Origin: DASQVO01 sp035640715
GTDB lineage: Bacteria > Actinomycetota > Actinomycetes > Streptosporangiales > Streptosporangiaceae
DNA: 18,081 bases
Assembly (NCBI GenBank): GCA_035640715.1
Contig: DASQVO010000371.1
Span: 1 to 18,081, forward strand
Direction: 5' to 3'
In this document: positions 4,744 to 12,733 of the stretch, one piece after another
Position numbering within the stretch: position 1 is the stretch's first letter
How the letters are laid out: every line of letters begins with the position of its first letter
Made by a program: the position numbers and the translations under genes
Notes under the pieces: model-generated
Told to the model about the DNA's origin: nothing
The model's input: the letters and a program-made list of their open reading frames with translations, nothing else
Database searches by the model: none

Positions 4744-6158
4744 GTGGTGGCGGGCAGCTCGCCGAATGACCGGCTGGCACGGCTGATACACGAAGCCGGC
4801 TTCGACTCACACAAGGCATTCGCCCGCGCCGTCATGGCCGAGTCTGAGCAGGCCGGTGACCCACTCCGGCACTGCGACCACACCTACGTGACCCGCTGGC
4901 TCAGCGGCCGGGTGCCCCAGGGCAAGACGCCCATGTACATCGCTGCGGCGCTCAGCCGTGCACTGCGTCGCCAGGTCACTCCGGCCGATATCGGCATGCC
5001 AATAGCTGGGCACCTGCCTACCGTCGATCTCGGTCTTGCCTACCCGGACACCCCTGCTGAGGCTGGCGGGAACGTTGCCGTGCTGTGGCAGGCCGATCTC
5101 AACGAGGCGACGATCCTTCAGCGCGCCCAGGTCGACCCGGGCGCCTGGGAAAGCGCATCGCTGCGTTGGCTCGTCGACCCGGCCCAGCCGCCAGGCGGCG
5201 AGCTGAGCCGCGGCGCGCACGTCGGCCTGTCCGATGTTGACCGGTTCAAGGCGACGGCCGGGATGTTCTCACAGCTCGATGACCGGTACGGCGGCGGCCA
5301 CGCCCGCCACGCGCTGATCCAGTATCTGAGCACCGACGGCGAACGGCTGCTCCGCGGCCGGTACACCGATGAGGTCGGCCGGGCGCTGTTCTCCGCGGTC
5401 GCCGGTGCCACGCTGCTGGCAGCTTGGATGACCTATGACAGTGCCCCGGCCAGCGGGCTGGCCCAGCGGTATTTCATCCAGGCCCTGGGCCTGGCCCAGG
5501 CCGGCGATGACCGGCTCCTCGGCGCGGGCATCCTGGATGCGATGAGCCACCAGGCCACCTACCTTGGCCGGTTCGGCGAGGCCGCGAACCTCGCCCGCGC
5601 CGCCAGGACCGGCACCCGGGGCCTGGCCACAGCGACGCTGACCGCGCACTTCCACACCATGGAAGCCCGGGCCCTCGCACGGCTGGGGGATGCACCGGCC
5701 TGTGATGCCGCCCTGGCGGCGGCCGTCCGCGAGTACGAACGGCGCAACCCCGAGAACGACCCAGAGTGGTTCCAGTACTTTGACGAGGCCGAGCTCGAAG
5801 CCGAGTTCGGGCACTGCTTCCGCGACGTCGGCCGCGCCGCCGACGCGACACAGCACGCCAGCCAATCGCTGGCCGCAGTCAACGGCCCGGTGTTCGAGCG
5901 CAGCGACTTCTTCGCCGCCGTCGTCCTGGCGACGCCCACGTGGCAGCGGGGGAACTGGAGCAGGCTTGTGACGTCGCCCTCAAGGCACTCTCGGCCGGTG
6001 AGCAGATTCGGTCGGCGCGCTGCGTGAACTACCTCCGCGAGTTCCGCCAGCGCCTGGCCAGCGCCGACGACAGCCCCACAGCGGCAGACTTCTATGAACA
6101 GGCCCGTGCCTCGCGGCTATGGCGGATCGCATCACAGACGGCCCAGAAGGCGGCCTAG
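4744..6158 (+). CDS. XRE-like regulator with TPR-type C-terminus, frameshifted near the 3' end
   Basis: The N-terminus (about residues 8-80) is a helix-turn-helix domain: NDRLARLIHEAGFDSHKAFARAV, given in parts as NDRLARLIHEAGF and SHKAFARAV, then YVTRWLSGRVPQGKTP and an IAAALSRAL helix. This is the pattern of actinobacterial XRE-family regulators whose C-terminal part is a helical TPR-like array (here residues 190-400). Start candidates are GTG 4726, ATG 4732, GTG 4744 and GTG 4747; GGAGGGA at 4734-4740 favours 4744 or 4747. In the first frame the protein derails after VVLAT at about 5934 and ends at 6027 in basic junk. The continuation AAGELEQACDVALKALSAGE to FYEQARASRLWRIA lies in the next frame (5935-6158). 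Adding one G at 5934/5935 restores ATAHVAAGELEQAC and a protein of about 471 residues. It is thus a recent mutation or a sequencing error. It likely controls the operator at 4574-4594. Confidence 0.8.
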
Positions 6159-7309
6159 TAGGGCTGCCAGTCCTTACGGCTCGCGCCCGTCCGCAGCGCC
6201 GCGATGCGCTTGCGGGCCTCGGCCGCGGTGGTCTCGTTCTCGCTGGCCTTCTGGATCACCCAGGTGACCATCAGGAACTCGCGGACCTCGCGCAGGACCG
6301 GATAACCGGGCCAGGTCATGATGTCGAATCCGTAGACCCGGGCGAAGGTCTCATACTCCTCGCGGGTGTGCCAGCCGAAGCTGTCGTAGTACATGGCCGT
6401 CAGCACGACATCCCATTCACGTGGGCCGATCGCGAACCCGTCAAGGTCGATCACCACCGGATTGCCCTGGTAATCCCGCAGGACGTTGCCGATGCTGGCA
6501 TCCCCGTGGATCACGCCCTGAGGCAGCACGAACTCAAGCTCCGCATACTTGGCTTGGAGCTCGGTGAGCCTGCCGGTCAGGAACGCGCGGTCGTCCGGGG
6601 TCAGCCAGTCGTTCACCTCGATACGGTGAACGGCGTTCTCGAACGGGGCCAGCGGGGGGAGATGCAGGCTGTCCGGTGCGGTCAGCGCGTGCAGCCTGAC
6701 CAGGACCTCCGCGACTTCCCGGACCGTGGCGTACTGGTCGCCGTCGTCCGATACCGCCCCCCAGAACGTGACGATATGCCGGTCGACGACCACGGGCTGG
6801 TCGACGTCGACCGCCCGGACCGCCGGATAGTCGACAGATTCCAGCCAGCGGGCAACGGCAACCGACCGCCGCGCTTGGTCAAGTGAGGCCCCGCTGCGCG
6901 AGATCCGAGTGACCACGGGGACCACCAGGCGATAGACGGCATTCGAGCCGACACGCAACAGCCGGGCGCCCTGAGGGGCCAGGCCGACGCTCGCGCATGC
7001 CTTCTCGAGTATCGCGCCCGCCCTGGCCGGGCTCAGTTCGGTCGGGTCATCATCCTCGCCAGGCAGGGCAGCGTCGTTGTCGGCAGCCGGTCGGCCGCCC
7101 ACGCCGGGGCGCGGCCGGTTCTTGTGCCAGGCGATGATCTTCGGGGGACGCCAGACATGAGTGCGGCCCAGAGTCATATCCGGCTCTGGCATCTGCCCTC
7201 GCATCCGGTAAGAGCTGACCGTCGCGACCCGCAACCCGAGGTAAGCGGCAACATCCGAGGTTGTCCACCACTCCGCAGACGGGTCCGGCTTCGCCTGGTC
7301 GATAGCCAC
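6155..7309 (-). CDS. APH-fold phosphotransferase with N-terminal helix-turn-helix
   Basis: Two domains are seen. Residues 14-62 resemble a MerR/excisionase-like helix-turn-helix (WWTTSDVAAYLGLRVATVSS, then YRMRGQMPEPDMTLGRTHVW). From about 95 onward is an aminoglycoside/choline-kinase-type phosphotransferase: N-lobe around RLLRVGSNAVYRL, catalytic loop HGDASIGN (His268, Asp270, Asn275) and metal site DLDG (Asp288, Asp290). The N-lobe position usually held by Lys appears as Arg135 (VVTRIS). The GTG at 7309 begins the conserved part; an ATG at 7426 would add 39 residues without homology signs. No clear ribosome binding site is seen. The TAG overlaps the TAG of the convergent regulator by 3-4 nt (CTAG). 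Substrate unknown: drug resistance is possible, but the fused DNA-reading domain suggests a phosphorylating regulator or self-controlled kinase. Family call firm, role open. Confidence 0.85.
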   Translation of the reverse strand: MAIDQAKPDPSAEWWTTSDVAAYLGLRVATVSSYRMRGQMPEPDMTLGRTHVWRPPKIIAWHKNRPRPGVGGRPAADNDAALPGEDDDPTELSPARAGAILEKACASVGLAPQGARLLRVGSNAVYRLVVPVVTRISRSGASLDQARRSVAVARWLESVDYPAVRAVDVDQPVVVDRHIVTFWGAVSDDGDQYATVREVAEVLVRLHALTAPDSLHLPPLAPFENAVHRIEVNDWLTPDDRAFLTGRLTELQAKYAELEFVLPQGVIHGDASIGNVLRDYQGNPVVIDLDGFAIGPREWDVVLTAMYYDSFGWHTREEYETFARVYGFDIMTWPGYPVLREVREFLMVTWVIQKASENETTAAEARKRIAALRTGASRKDWQPY

Positions 7310-7508
7310 ACTTCCATCTTGACAGAGAGTGCGCAGGCTACGCGCTCTACATACCCTGCTCAGCCATGGCGCCAGCAAGTCAGCCGCGCAGTGCCACGGG
7401 ACCGGCTGATGGTAGATCTCGATCATTTATCCCGCCGCAGCTATTACGGTGTCGCTCATGGAGATCGGTCAAGCATACGCCCCACTGCCCGCTGACAAGC
7501 AGGTATAG
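7310..7508. other. intergenic region between kinase gene and decayed ORF
   Basis: It must hold the leftward promoter of the kinase gene, but I see no convincing -35/-10 pair. A 16-codon frame (MEIGQAYAPLPADKQV, 7459-7509) ends directly at the next ATG and has no visible ribosome binding site; I do not call it a gene. Confidence 0.4.
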
Positions 7509-7799
7509 ATGGTCGACTGGACAGGCATCGCGGCTGTGATCGCCCCCATCACGACGCCGCTCGGTGGACTGGGTAGCTACTGGCTCTCCGACCGAAACGA
7601 CGAAGCCCGTGACAAGCGCGCCACCCAACGGGAAACAACTACGCGGCGGCCAGCGCTCGCGGAGTGACTGGAAGAGGAGCGGCACACCTTTCAGCGGGAC
7701 GCCAGTATCTCAACTGCACTGGCGAAGGACAAGAACGGCCGCTCCGCGGGTGTCCGTCACTCCCGCGCAGATCACCCCGCACCCGTAAGGTGCCCGCGC
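7509..7799 (+). pseudogene. decayed membrane-anchored coiled-coil protein gene (5' part)
   Basis: The ATG at 7509 starts MVDWTGIAAVIAPITTPLGG followed by LGSYWLSDRNDEARDKRATQ, that is a single N-terminal membrane segment then a charged helix. From memory this matches a common actinobacterial family of small proteins starting MDWAAVAG and containing RRAALAERLEEERHTFQRD. Here the frame meets a TGA (ALAE-stop-LEEERHTFQRD at about 7665), and in-frame sequence after the stop still reads LEEERHTFQRD. A TGG or CGA to TGA change would explain the stop. Downstream of about 7720 the likeness fades, indicating further deletions. Probably a dead gene; the function of the family is unknown. Confidence 0.45.
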
Positions 7800-7893
7800 A
7801 CCCAGCCGCCACGGCACAAAACCCCAGTTCACAGCGACAGGCAATCCGCCGAACCGCTCAACAGCAAACCAACGCTGAATAGCGGAGGCTAGT

Positions 7894-8129
7894 GCGATCT
7901 ACAGGGTTCGCGCTGCCTTCGCTGATGCCCGACGGGTGGCGGCGCATCTTGACGCCGTCGCCTGTCGCCTGACTCGCTCCATGGAAGGGCGGGGCTCAAC
8001 TGCGTCCGGCGATGATGACACGACTTGTGGTAACGCTGAGCACAGCGGTGACGCGGAGTTGCCTCCAAGCTGGAGGAACTGAAACAGGCTGATGAGCAGG
8101 TAACCCTCTGGCTGTATGTGAGCGTCTAG
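7894..8129 (+). pseudogene. probable 3' fragments of the same decayed gene
   Basis: Two frames look coding by composition but are open only briefly: 7894-8082 reads IYRVRAAFADARRVAAHLDAV near its start, and 8052-8129 reads VASKLEELKQADEQVTLWLY before a TAG. Both are helical and charged, as expected for the C-terminal half of the coiled-coil protein begun at 7509. The 7800-8310 stretch otherwise holds no gene and no promoter I can defend. Confidence 0.25.
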
Positions 8130-8310
8130 TAGGTGAGGCGATGTATGAGCAACCTTTCACCGGTGCACCAGCCTCTTCATCCACGCTGGCCCGGCCCGAA
8201 GGTGCAGTCACGCCGGATGGCGTGTCTGACGGCGCCGCCCTCCGGCGGTGAAGCTCCATCCACGTCCGAATCCATAGATGATGCTTACAGAAAGGGGCAG
8301 GAGACAGGTC

Positions 8311-10983
8311 ATGGCAGAATCGAAGCCCATTCCGATGACTCGTGCACGGCTCTATGTTTTGATTGATGCCTTTGAGCGGGACATCCGCGCGATACTTGCA
8401 CGCTTCGTACTGCCTGAAATGTCCGAGAGTGAAGCGCTCGGGCGCTTGTACGATAAAGCTCTAAGCCGCAGAAACGAAGATGATGCTGCGACCGATAGTA
8501 CACCGCTAACTGAATACCTCGATCTGCGTGAGGCATACGACCTTCTCAATACCCACAGGGAGTTGTTGCCGCAAGAACTTTCACGCGAGGTGCGCGAACT
8601 GACGGCGAACTTGGACCGACTAGTAGCTATCCGAAAGCGAGTAATGCATCCGCGGCCCCTTCTCGCTGGTGACAGTGATGCGGCTCTTAGTCTCCTGAAT
8701 CAGTTCCAAACTCGTTTCTGGCCAGAACTCAAAAGAATGCTCGCCCAATTGGATGAGGATCCGTCATGGGAGCCTCTGATTAGCCTAAAGGAGAGCAGCG
8801 ACCTAACTCTACATAACCTTCCTCTGCCTGACTATGACGAAACCGGTCTAGTGGGGCGAGGTAAGGAAGTAAGTGACGTACTGAAATTGATAGAGCGGCG
8901 GCGAGAGTCGGTTATTACTATCACTGGCGAGGGCGGAATTGGTAAAACTTCGGTAGCCCTTGACGTAGCCTATCATCTGGTCGATGATGCATCCCAGCCA
9001 TTCGAGGCTATTCTCTGGACTTCGCTAAAGCAGGAACGCCTGACCGCAAGCGGGATACGGGAAATCTCGGGTGCTGCACGCGATATCACAGGGGCGGTGC
9101 GACCGTTGGGCCGCGCCCTGGACTCTGGTTTTCAGGGAAGCCTTGATGAGCTAGCTGAAGCCCTGCAGGGACTTAACGCTCTAATTGTGTTCGATAATCT
9201 AGAGACTGTTGGTGGGCTGGATTTTTCTCAGGTATACGAAACATTGCCGGACTCGGTTACATATCTGGTTACAAGTCGGATTGGTGTCGGCGAGTACGAA
9301 CGGCGTTATCCTCTATCGCCCCTCCCGGAAAAAGATAGTCTGCGATTGTTTAATGATTTCCTCCGTGCGCGTAGACTCCATAGTCTTATGCGGTTGACCA
9401 ATGAAACCCGTCTTGAAGTAATTCGGCGGCTTCGCTATAGCCCACTTGCTATACGCTGGTTCATCTTGGCGGTAGAAGCTGGCAACGATCCGCTCTCGCT
9501 AATACGACACCAAGAAGAGCTTCTCGAGTTTTGTGTAAGATCTGTATATGACTCTCTTAGCGTTCCTGCAAAGGAAGTGCTTTCCGCGCTATCGGTCTTG
9601 GGAAGGCCAGTCGCTTCGGACGAACTTGTAGTATTGCTCGATAAGTCTACGGACGAGGTTAATATTGGTCTGCAGGATCTTATCCGTGGATCGCTGGTGC
9701 GTCGTGACGCTTCCGGAGTGCCAGGTGACCTCGTTCTTCGTGTGACACTCACAGAAACCGCTACGCAATTTCTCAATAAGCTCGTTGCGTTCGACCGAAG
9801 TCTGGCTGCGCTAATCTCCGAGAGAGACGCGGAGTACCGGCGTAATGAGGAACGCCGACTTGCGGACGCGGCAAGCCGGTCACTGGCACCTATCGTCGTC
9901 CGAACTAGTGGTCCCCACGATATCCCAACTGCACAGATTTTGCGGAAAGCCTTGCTGGCCTCCCGGGATGGTGATTACGAGAGCGCTTATCATGATATTG
10001 AAACGGCTCGTCGGCTTAATCCCGATCTGTGGGAGGTTGATCGGGTGGAGGGATTTGTCCGTGCAGCAACGGGTGAGTACGCAGCCGCATCGATGTGCTA
10101 TGAATCTGCGTATCAGAAGGCTGACAAAGAGGGCCGTGCGGTTGTAGCGCACTTCTATGCAGGTCACCTTGCCAGAAACATGAAAGACCTTGCAAGGGCC
10201 GTTCATTACGAGCGAGAGGCCCATGAAGTCCTGGCTGGTGATGAGACAGCGATGGCTCTAGGTAACTACCTTGTATGGAGTCATAAATTTGAGGAAGGTA
10301 TTCGCCTAATTGAGCCAGCGTCAAACTCGCTGAATGGAAGAGCCAAACTGATCGCCATCAGTGCCCTTGCAGAAGCATACAGGAGATGGGCTGAAAACGC
10401 CCGTAGCCAAGAGCGCAACCCCATACTTCAATACCGAAGAGCCCGGCAGGGGCTGTCGATAGCGATCGCCGCGCTTGAGGCGGGAATTTCAGATCGGAGG
10501 CTGGTGGCTATTGCTTCAGATTGCGCGGCTACAGCGGTGCATGGCGCGGCTGCTGCCGCTGCTGACTCTGCAACTATCTCAGATCTGAGCTCGTGGGTTG
10601 ACGATCTTACGAAGGTTCTCGCGCGTTTCACTGGTACCAAGGCGTGGCCGACGCTTGTGGCCGCGATCGTAAAGTTGAGGAGCTCTGATGCGGTATCCGC
10701 GGCTGTGCAGCGACTCTACCGCAGAGCAGCTGAGCTCGACCGGGAGGCGGCGCAAGGCTTCGACTCGCACTCTGGTGATCGTCTTTATGGAGAAGTCGTA
10801 TCGTTCCATAATTCTTATGGATTTATTCGCCATCCCCTTTTCCCGGATAATATATTCTTTCATGTGAGTGATATTAACGAAGACGCGAATGAAAAATATC
10901 TGAGTGCTGGCGCCCGTGTTTCCTTTAATGTAGAGGAAACCGATAGAGGGCCGCGTGCACGGGATGTGTTGCGCGAAGCTTAA
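8311..10983 (+). CDS. HEPN-like, STAND NTPase, TPR, cold-shock domain fusion; candidate defence protein
   Basis: The ATG at 8311 has AGGAG seven bases upstream; an earlier in-frame ATG at 8278 lacks one. The 890-residue protein reads as four parts. Residues 10-145 are all helical with R108-KRVM-H113 followed by PRP, the Rx4H pattern of HEPN ribonucleases. Residues 178-400 are a STAND/NB-ARC NTPase: GEGGIGKTS (206-214, Walker A), ALIVFDNLE (290-298, Walker B, Asp295), YLVTSR (318-323, sensor) and YSPLA (376-380, GxP motif). Residues about 540-815 are helix pairs of TPR type. Residues 825-887 are a cold-shock OB fold: GEVVSF, NSYGFIRHP (RNP1-like) and NIFFHVSDI (RNP2-like). STAND proteins of this plan are often phage sensors in which the C-terminal repeats detect a trigger and the N-terminal domain kills. 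Here a nucleic-acid-binding domain at the sensor end is unusual. Third codon positions are clearly AT-richer than in neighbours, suggesting transfer. Domain calls for NTPase and cold-shock are firm, HEPN moderate. Confidence 0.85.
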   Translation: MAESKPIPMTRARLYVLIDAFERDIRAILARFVLPEMSESEALGRLYDKALSRRNEDDAATDSTPLTEYLDLREAYDLLNTHRELLPQELSREVRELTANLDRLVAIRKRVMHPRPLLAGDSDAALSLLNQFQTRFWPELKRMLAQLDEDPSWEPLISLKESSDLTLHNLPLPDYDETGLVGRGKEVSDVLKLIERRRESVITITGEGGIGKTSVALDVAYHLVDDASQPFEAILWTSLKQERLTASGIREISGAARDITGAVRPLGRALDSGFQGSLDELAEALQGLNALIVFDNLETVGGLDFSQVYETLPDSVTYLVTSRIGVGEYERRYPLSPLPEKDSLRLFNDFLRARRLHSLMRLTNETRLEVIRRLRYSPLAIRWFILAVEAGNDPLSLIRHQEELLEFCVRSVYDSLSVPAKEVLSALSVLGRPVASDELVVLLDKSTDEVNIGLQDLIRGSLVRRDASGVPGDLVLRVTLTETATQFLNKLVAFDRSLAALISERDAEYRRNEERRLADAASRSLAPIVVRTSGPHDIPTAQILRKALLASRDGDYESAYHDIETARRLNPDLWEVDRVEGFVRAATGEYAAASMCYESAYQKADKEGRAVVAHFYAGHLARNMKDLARAVHYEREAHEVLAGDETAMALGNYLVWSHKFEEGIRLIEPASNSLNGRAKLIAISALAEAYRRWAENARSQERNPILQYRRARQGLSIAIAALEAGISDRRLVAIASDCAATAVHGAAAAAADSATISDLSSWVDDLTKVLARFTGTKAWPTLVAAIVKLRSSDAVSAAVQRLYRRAAELDREAAQGFDSHSGDRLYGEVVSFHNSYGFIRHPLFPDNIFFHVSDINEDANEKYLSAGARVSFNVEETDRGPRARDVLREA

Positions 10984-11140
10984 GATGCGGAAGCGGCGAG
11001 CGCGACTTGGACGCTATGTATCTGATAGAACGACGACCGCTGGTTGCTGGAGTTGCTGGACCGTTCCGAGTTTGATCGTGGCAAATACACGGCCAAACGG
11101 TGGCGAGCCATGTCATTGAGTGTGACGTTAGAGCAGGTCA
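10984..11140. other. non-coding gap between the STAND gene and the tRNA fragment
   Basis: No gene, promoter or terminator is recognised. A frame from 11044 begins MLELLDRSEFDRGKYTAKRW, but it runs into the tRNA fragment and has no start signal, so I do not call it. Confidence 0.4.
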
Positions 11141-11162
11141 GGTGTGGTATTGGTGCTGCGAT

Positions 11163-11216
11163 GAGCGTTGGTCTCATAATCCGCCGGTCCTGGGTTCGAG
11201 TCCCAGCCGCCCCACC
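11163..11216 (+). tRNA. 3' part of a tRNA-Met(CAT) gene, candidate attachment site
   Basis: The anticodon loop CTCATAA (11173-11179, anticodon CAT), a perfect T arm (CTGGG-TTCGAGT-CCCAG, 11190-11206), the 3' acceptor strand CCGCCCC (11207-11213) and ACC are intact. The 5' half is not: no D arm forms, and the expected acceptor GGGGCGG is only approximated by GGTGTGG at 11141-11147, at the right distance. This is what remains at the distal end of an element integrated at the 3' end of a tRNA gene, or a decayed tRNA gene. It is unlikely to be a working tRNA. Confidence 0.7.
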
Positions 11217-11237
11217 CGTCACAGCCCCTAGTAGAGT

Positions 11238-11270
11238 GCCCCTGACCTGCGTAAACGCAAGGTCAGGGGC
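11238..11270 (+). terminator. hairpin terminator after the tRNA fragment
   Basis: GCCCCTGACC with TGCG (11238-11251) pairs with CGCA and GGTCAGGGGC (11256-11270), with a single bulged A and a TAAA loop. It is followed by TCTGCTCTT. Fourteen pairs make it a strong terminator 22 bp after the tRNA fragment. Confidence 0.75.
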
Positions 11271-11598
11271 TCTGCTCTTCGCTCAACGATATGCGGTTGT
11301 GTCCTGCTGAGGGCGGCCGTATGCGGCTCGCTGTGCCCTATACGTGCCCTAGCTCATTGCTCTTCGGGATCTTGCTTAGCCTCCTTGCCCGTCGGGTCAC
11401 CCACGGTGCCGTGATGCCGCGGCCCATCCTCACGGGCATGCCTGTCAGGCGCCATTCGTCATGAACGTCTACCATCATCCATTTTGAGCATCGACGAAAT
11501 CGCGCTGTCTGGTCCGACGGCGACAGGCTTGTGAGCATGCATCCGCCGGAGATGCCCGCCGTGGCTCCCCACACCGCACCGGCCGCTGCCACGGTAAG
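11271..11598. other. gene-poor stretch right of the attachment site
   Basis: No ORF here looks coding. An 8-bp direct repeat GTGCCCTA occurs at 11333-11340 and 11344-11351, and TATGCGG occurs twice (11290 and 11320 areas). These could be remnants of recombinase arm sites but prove nothing. Confidence 0.3.
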
Positions 11599-11768
11599 TC
11601 ACCGGTCACGGTCTGCCGCAACCGGCCTGGGCGCGCCGATCGCCGAATATTGCGCGAAATGGCCGTCGATGACCAGCCGGTAACCTGCGCGCAGATCTCC
11701 CCGTTCTGGATGTAGCGGCAAGTGCCGCCTGGTTCGCCGTGGGCCCGCTTCGTGAGCGGGATCATCAC
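11599..11768 (-). pseudogene. possible frameshifted small gene
   Basis: From the GTG/ATG at 11768/11765 the frame reads MIPLTKRAHGEPGG and CRYIQNGEICAQVTG, then degenerates; in another frame LVIDGHFAQYSAIGAP follows directly and ends at 11599. Joining the two gives a sensible protein of about 57 residues with two Cys. The junction near 11675 contains GGCTGG, and loss of one CTGG copy would explain the shift. No family and no good ribosome binding site are seen. Confidence 0.25.
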
Positions 11769-11926
11769 TTGGAGCGACTTTCACTTGTCTTGGCTGCCGA
11801 GTGCATGCCCACCGTGGCATCGGCGGGTCCTGGGACGGCCAGCATGGCGGCGGCACTCATAGCCAGGTGACCGCAGAATGCTGATCTTGCACGGGATCTG
11901 TCGCCGTGGTCTCATCGGCGGCTCAG

Positions 11927-12733
11927 CTACGATCGCCGCCATGCGGCTGCCCGGGGTACGGGTGTGGCCTCGATGGGCCGCAACCGGTGGGCGTGGTCGA
12001 ACAGCGCGCGTTCGGCCAGGCGCGCGGCGGTCAGCGCGGCGAGGGCGGCCGCGGCGAGCAGCATGTACATCACGATGATCTGGTAGCGGATCGCGGTGAG
12101 CGGGTTTACCCCGGCGAGGATCAGGCCGGTCATCGCGCCGGGCAGGCTGATCAGGCCGACAACCTTGGTGGAGTCCACGGCTGGGATCAGCGCCGTGCGC
12201 AGCGTGGTGCGCTGATGCGGGGCGAATGCCTGGCTGGCGGGCAGGCCTAGAGCGAGGCGGGCTTCGATCGCGGGCGCGGCGGCGCGGGCTTCTTCCCGCA
12301 GCCGGATCAGCACCAGGGCTGTGGCCTGCATGGCACCGGCGACGATCATGCCTCCTACGGGGATCACCACCCGCGCCTGGGCAGCGATGACGCCCAGGCC
12401 CAGCAGCACCCCGAGCGTGGCCGCGGTACCGGCCGCCACCGCGGCGGTGGCGGCCGCGGTGGCGCGTGGCATCCCCTTGGCGCGGTGGGCCGCGACCTGC
12501 CCGGCGATGACCACCATCAGGGCCAGCCAGCCCGCCGCAGCGGCGATCCCGCCATGGCGGAAGACCAGCAGCAGCACCGCCCCGACCGCGGTCAGTTGCG
12601 CCGCCGCCCGCAGGCCGGCGACGGCGATCTCGCGGGCCAGGTGCAGGCGCTGCCGCCACGCCACCGCCGCCGCGACGGCAACGAGGGCAGCGGAGGCCGC
12701 CACCCCGGCCCAGGTGGGAACCGATGCGCTCAT
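11927..12733 (-). CDS. fetB: FetB-like ABC transporter permease (UPF0014 family)
   Basis: FetB-type permeases work with FetA in iron (and in some bacteria other metal) export; the E. coli pair protects against iron-linked oxidative stress. The 268-residue protein is hydrophobic with about seven membrane segments (roughly 8-25, 38-57, 63-81, 93-118, 121-142, 192-208, 218-240). The family-typical stretch DSTKVVGLISLPGAMTGLIL is at 187-206 and is followed by AGVNPLTAIRYQIIVMYMLL. The start ATG at 12733 overlaps the TGA of the ATPase gene (ATGA), so the pair is translationally coupled. Length matches the family. The position next to chromate genes suggests a role in metal or oxidative stress, but the transported ion is not shown by the sequence. 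Confidence 0.88.
   Translation of the reverse strand: MSASVPTWAGVAASAALVAVAAAVAWRQRLHLAREIAVAGLRAAAQLTAVGAVLLLVFRHGGIAAAAGWLALMVVIAGQVAAHRAKGMPRATAAATAAVAAGTAATLGVLLGLGVIAAQARVVIPVGGMIVAGAMQATALVLIRLREEARAAAPAIEARLALGLPASQAFAPHQRTTLRTALIPAVDSTKVVGLISLPGAMTGLILAGVNPLTAIRYQIIVMYMLLAAAALAALTAARLAERALFDHAHRLRPIEATPVPRAAAWRRS

Noticed and set aside
5925..6027. Programmed ribosomal frameshift in the regulator gene
   Set aside because: No slippery heptamer or following structure is evident; a one-base deletion or read error explains it more simply.
6119..6886. 255-codon rightward frame opposite the kinase gene
   Set aside because: Antisense shadow of the phosphotransferase catalytic region, whose motifs are clear on the other strand.
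8133..8366. 77-codon frame upstream of the STAND gene
   Set aside because: Runs into the STAND gene in another frame, has no ribosome binding site and no protein-like features.
10980..11222. 80-codon leftward frame containing AGTRTQDRRIM-like sequence
   Set aside because: This is the antisense reading of the tRNA 3' half, a known source of false proteins.
11333..11351. GTGCCCTA direct repeats as recombinase arm sites
   Set aside because: Two 8-bp copies alone are too weak, and no integrase gene is present in the window.
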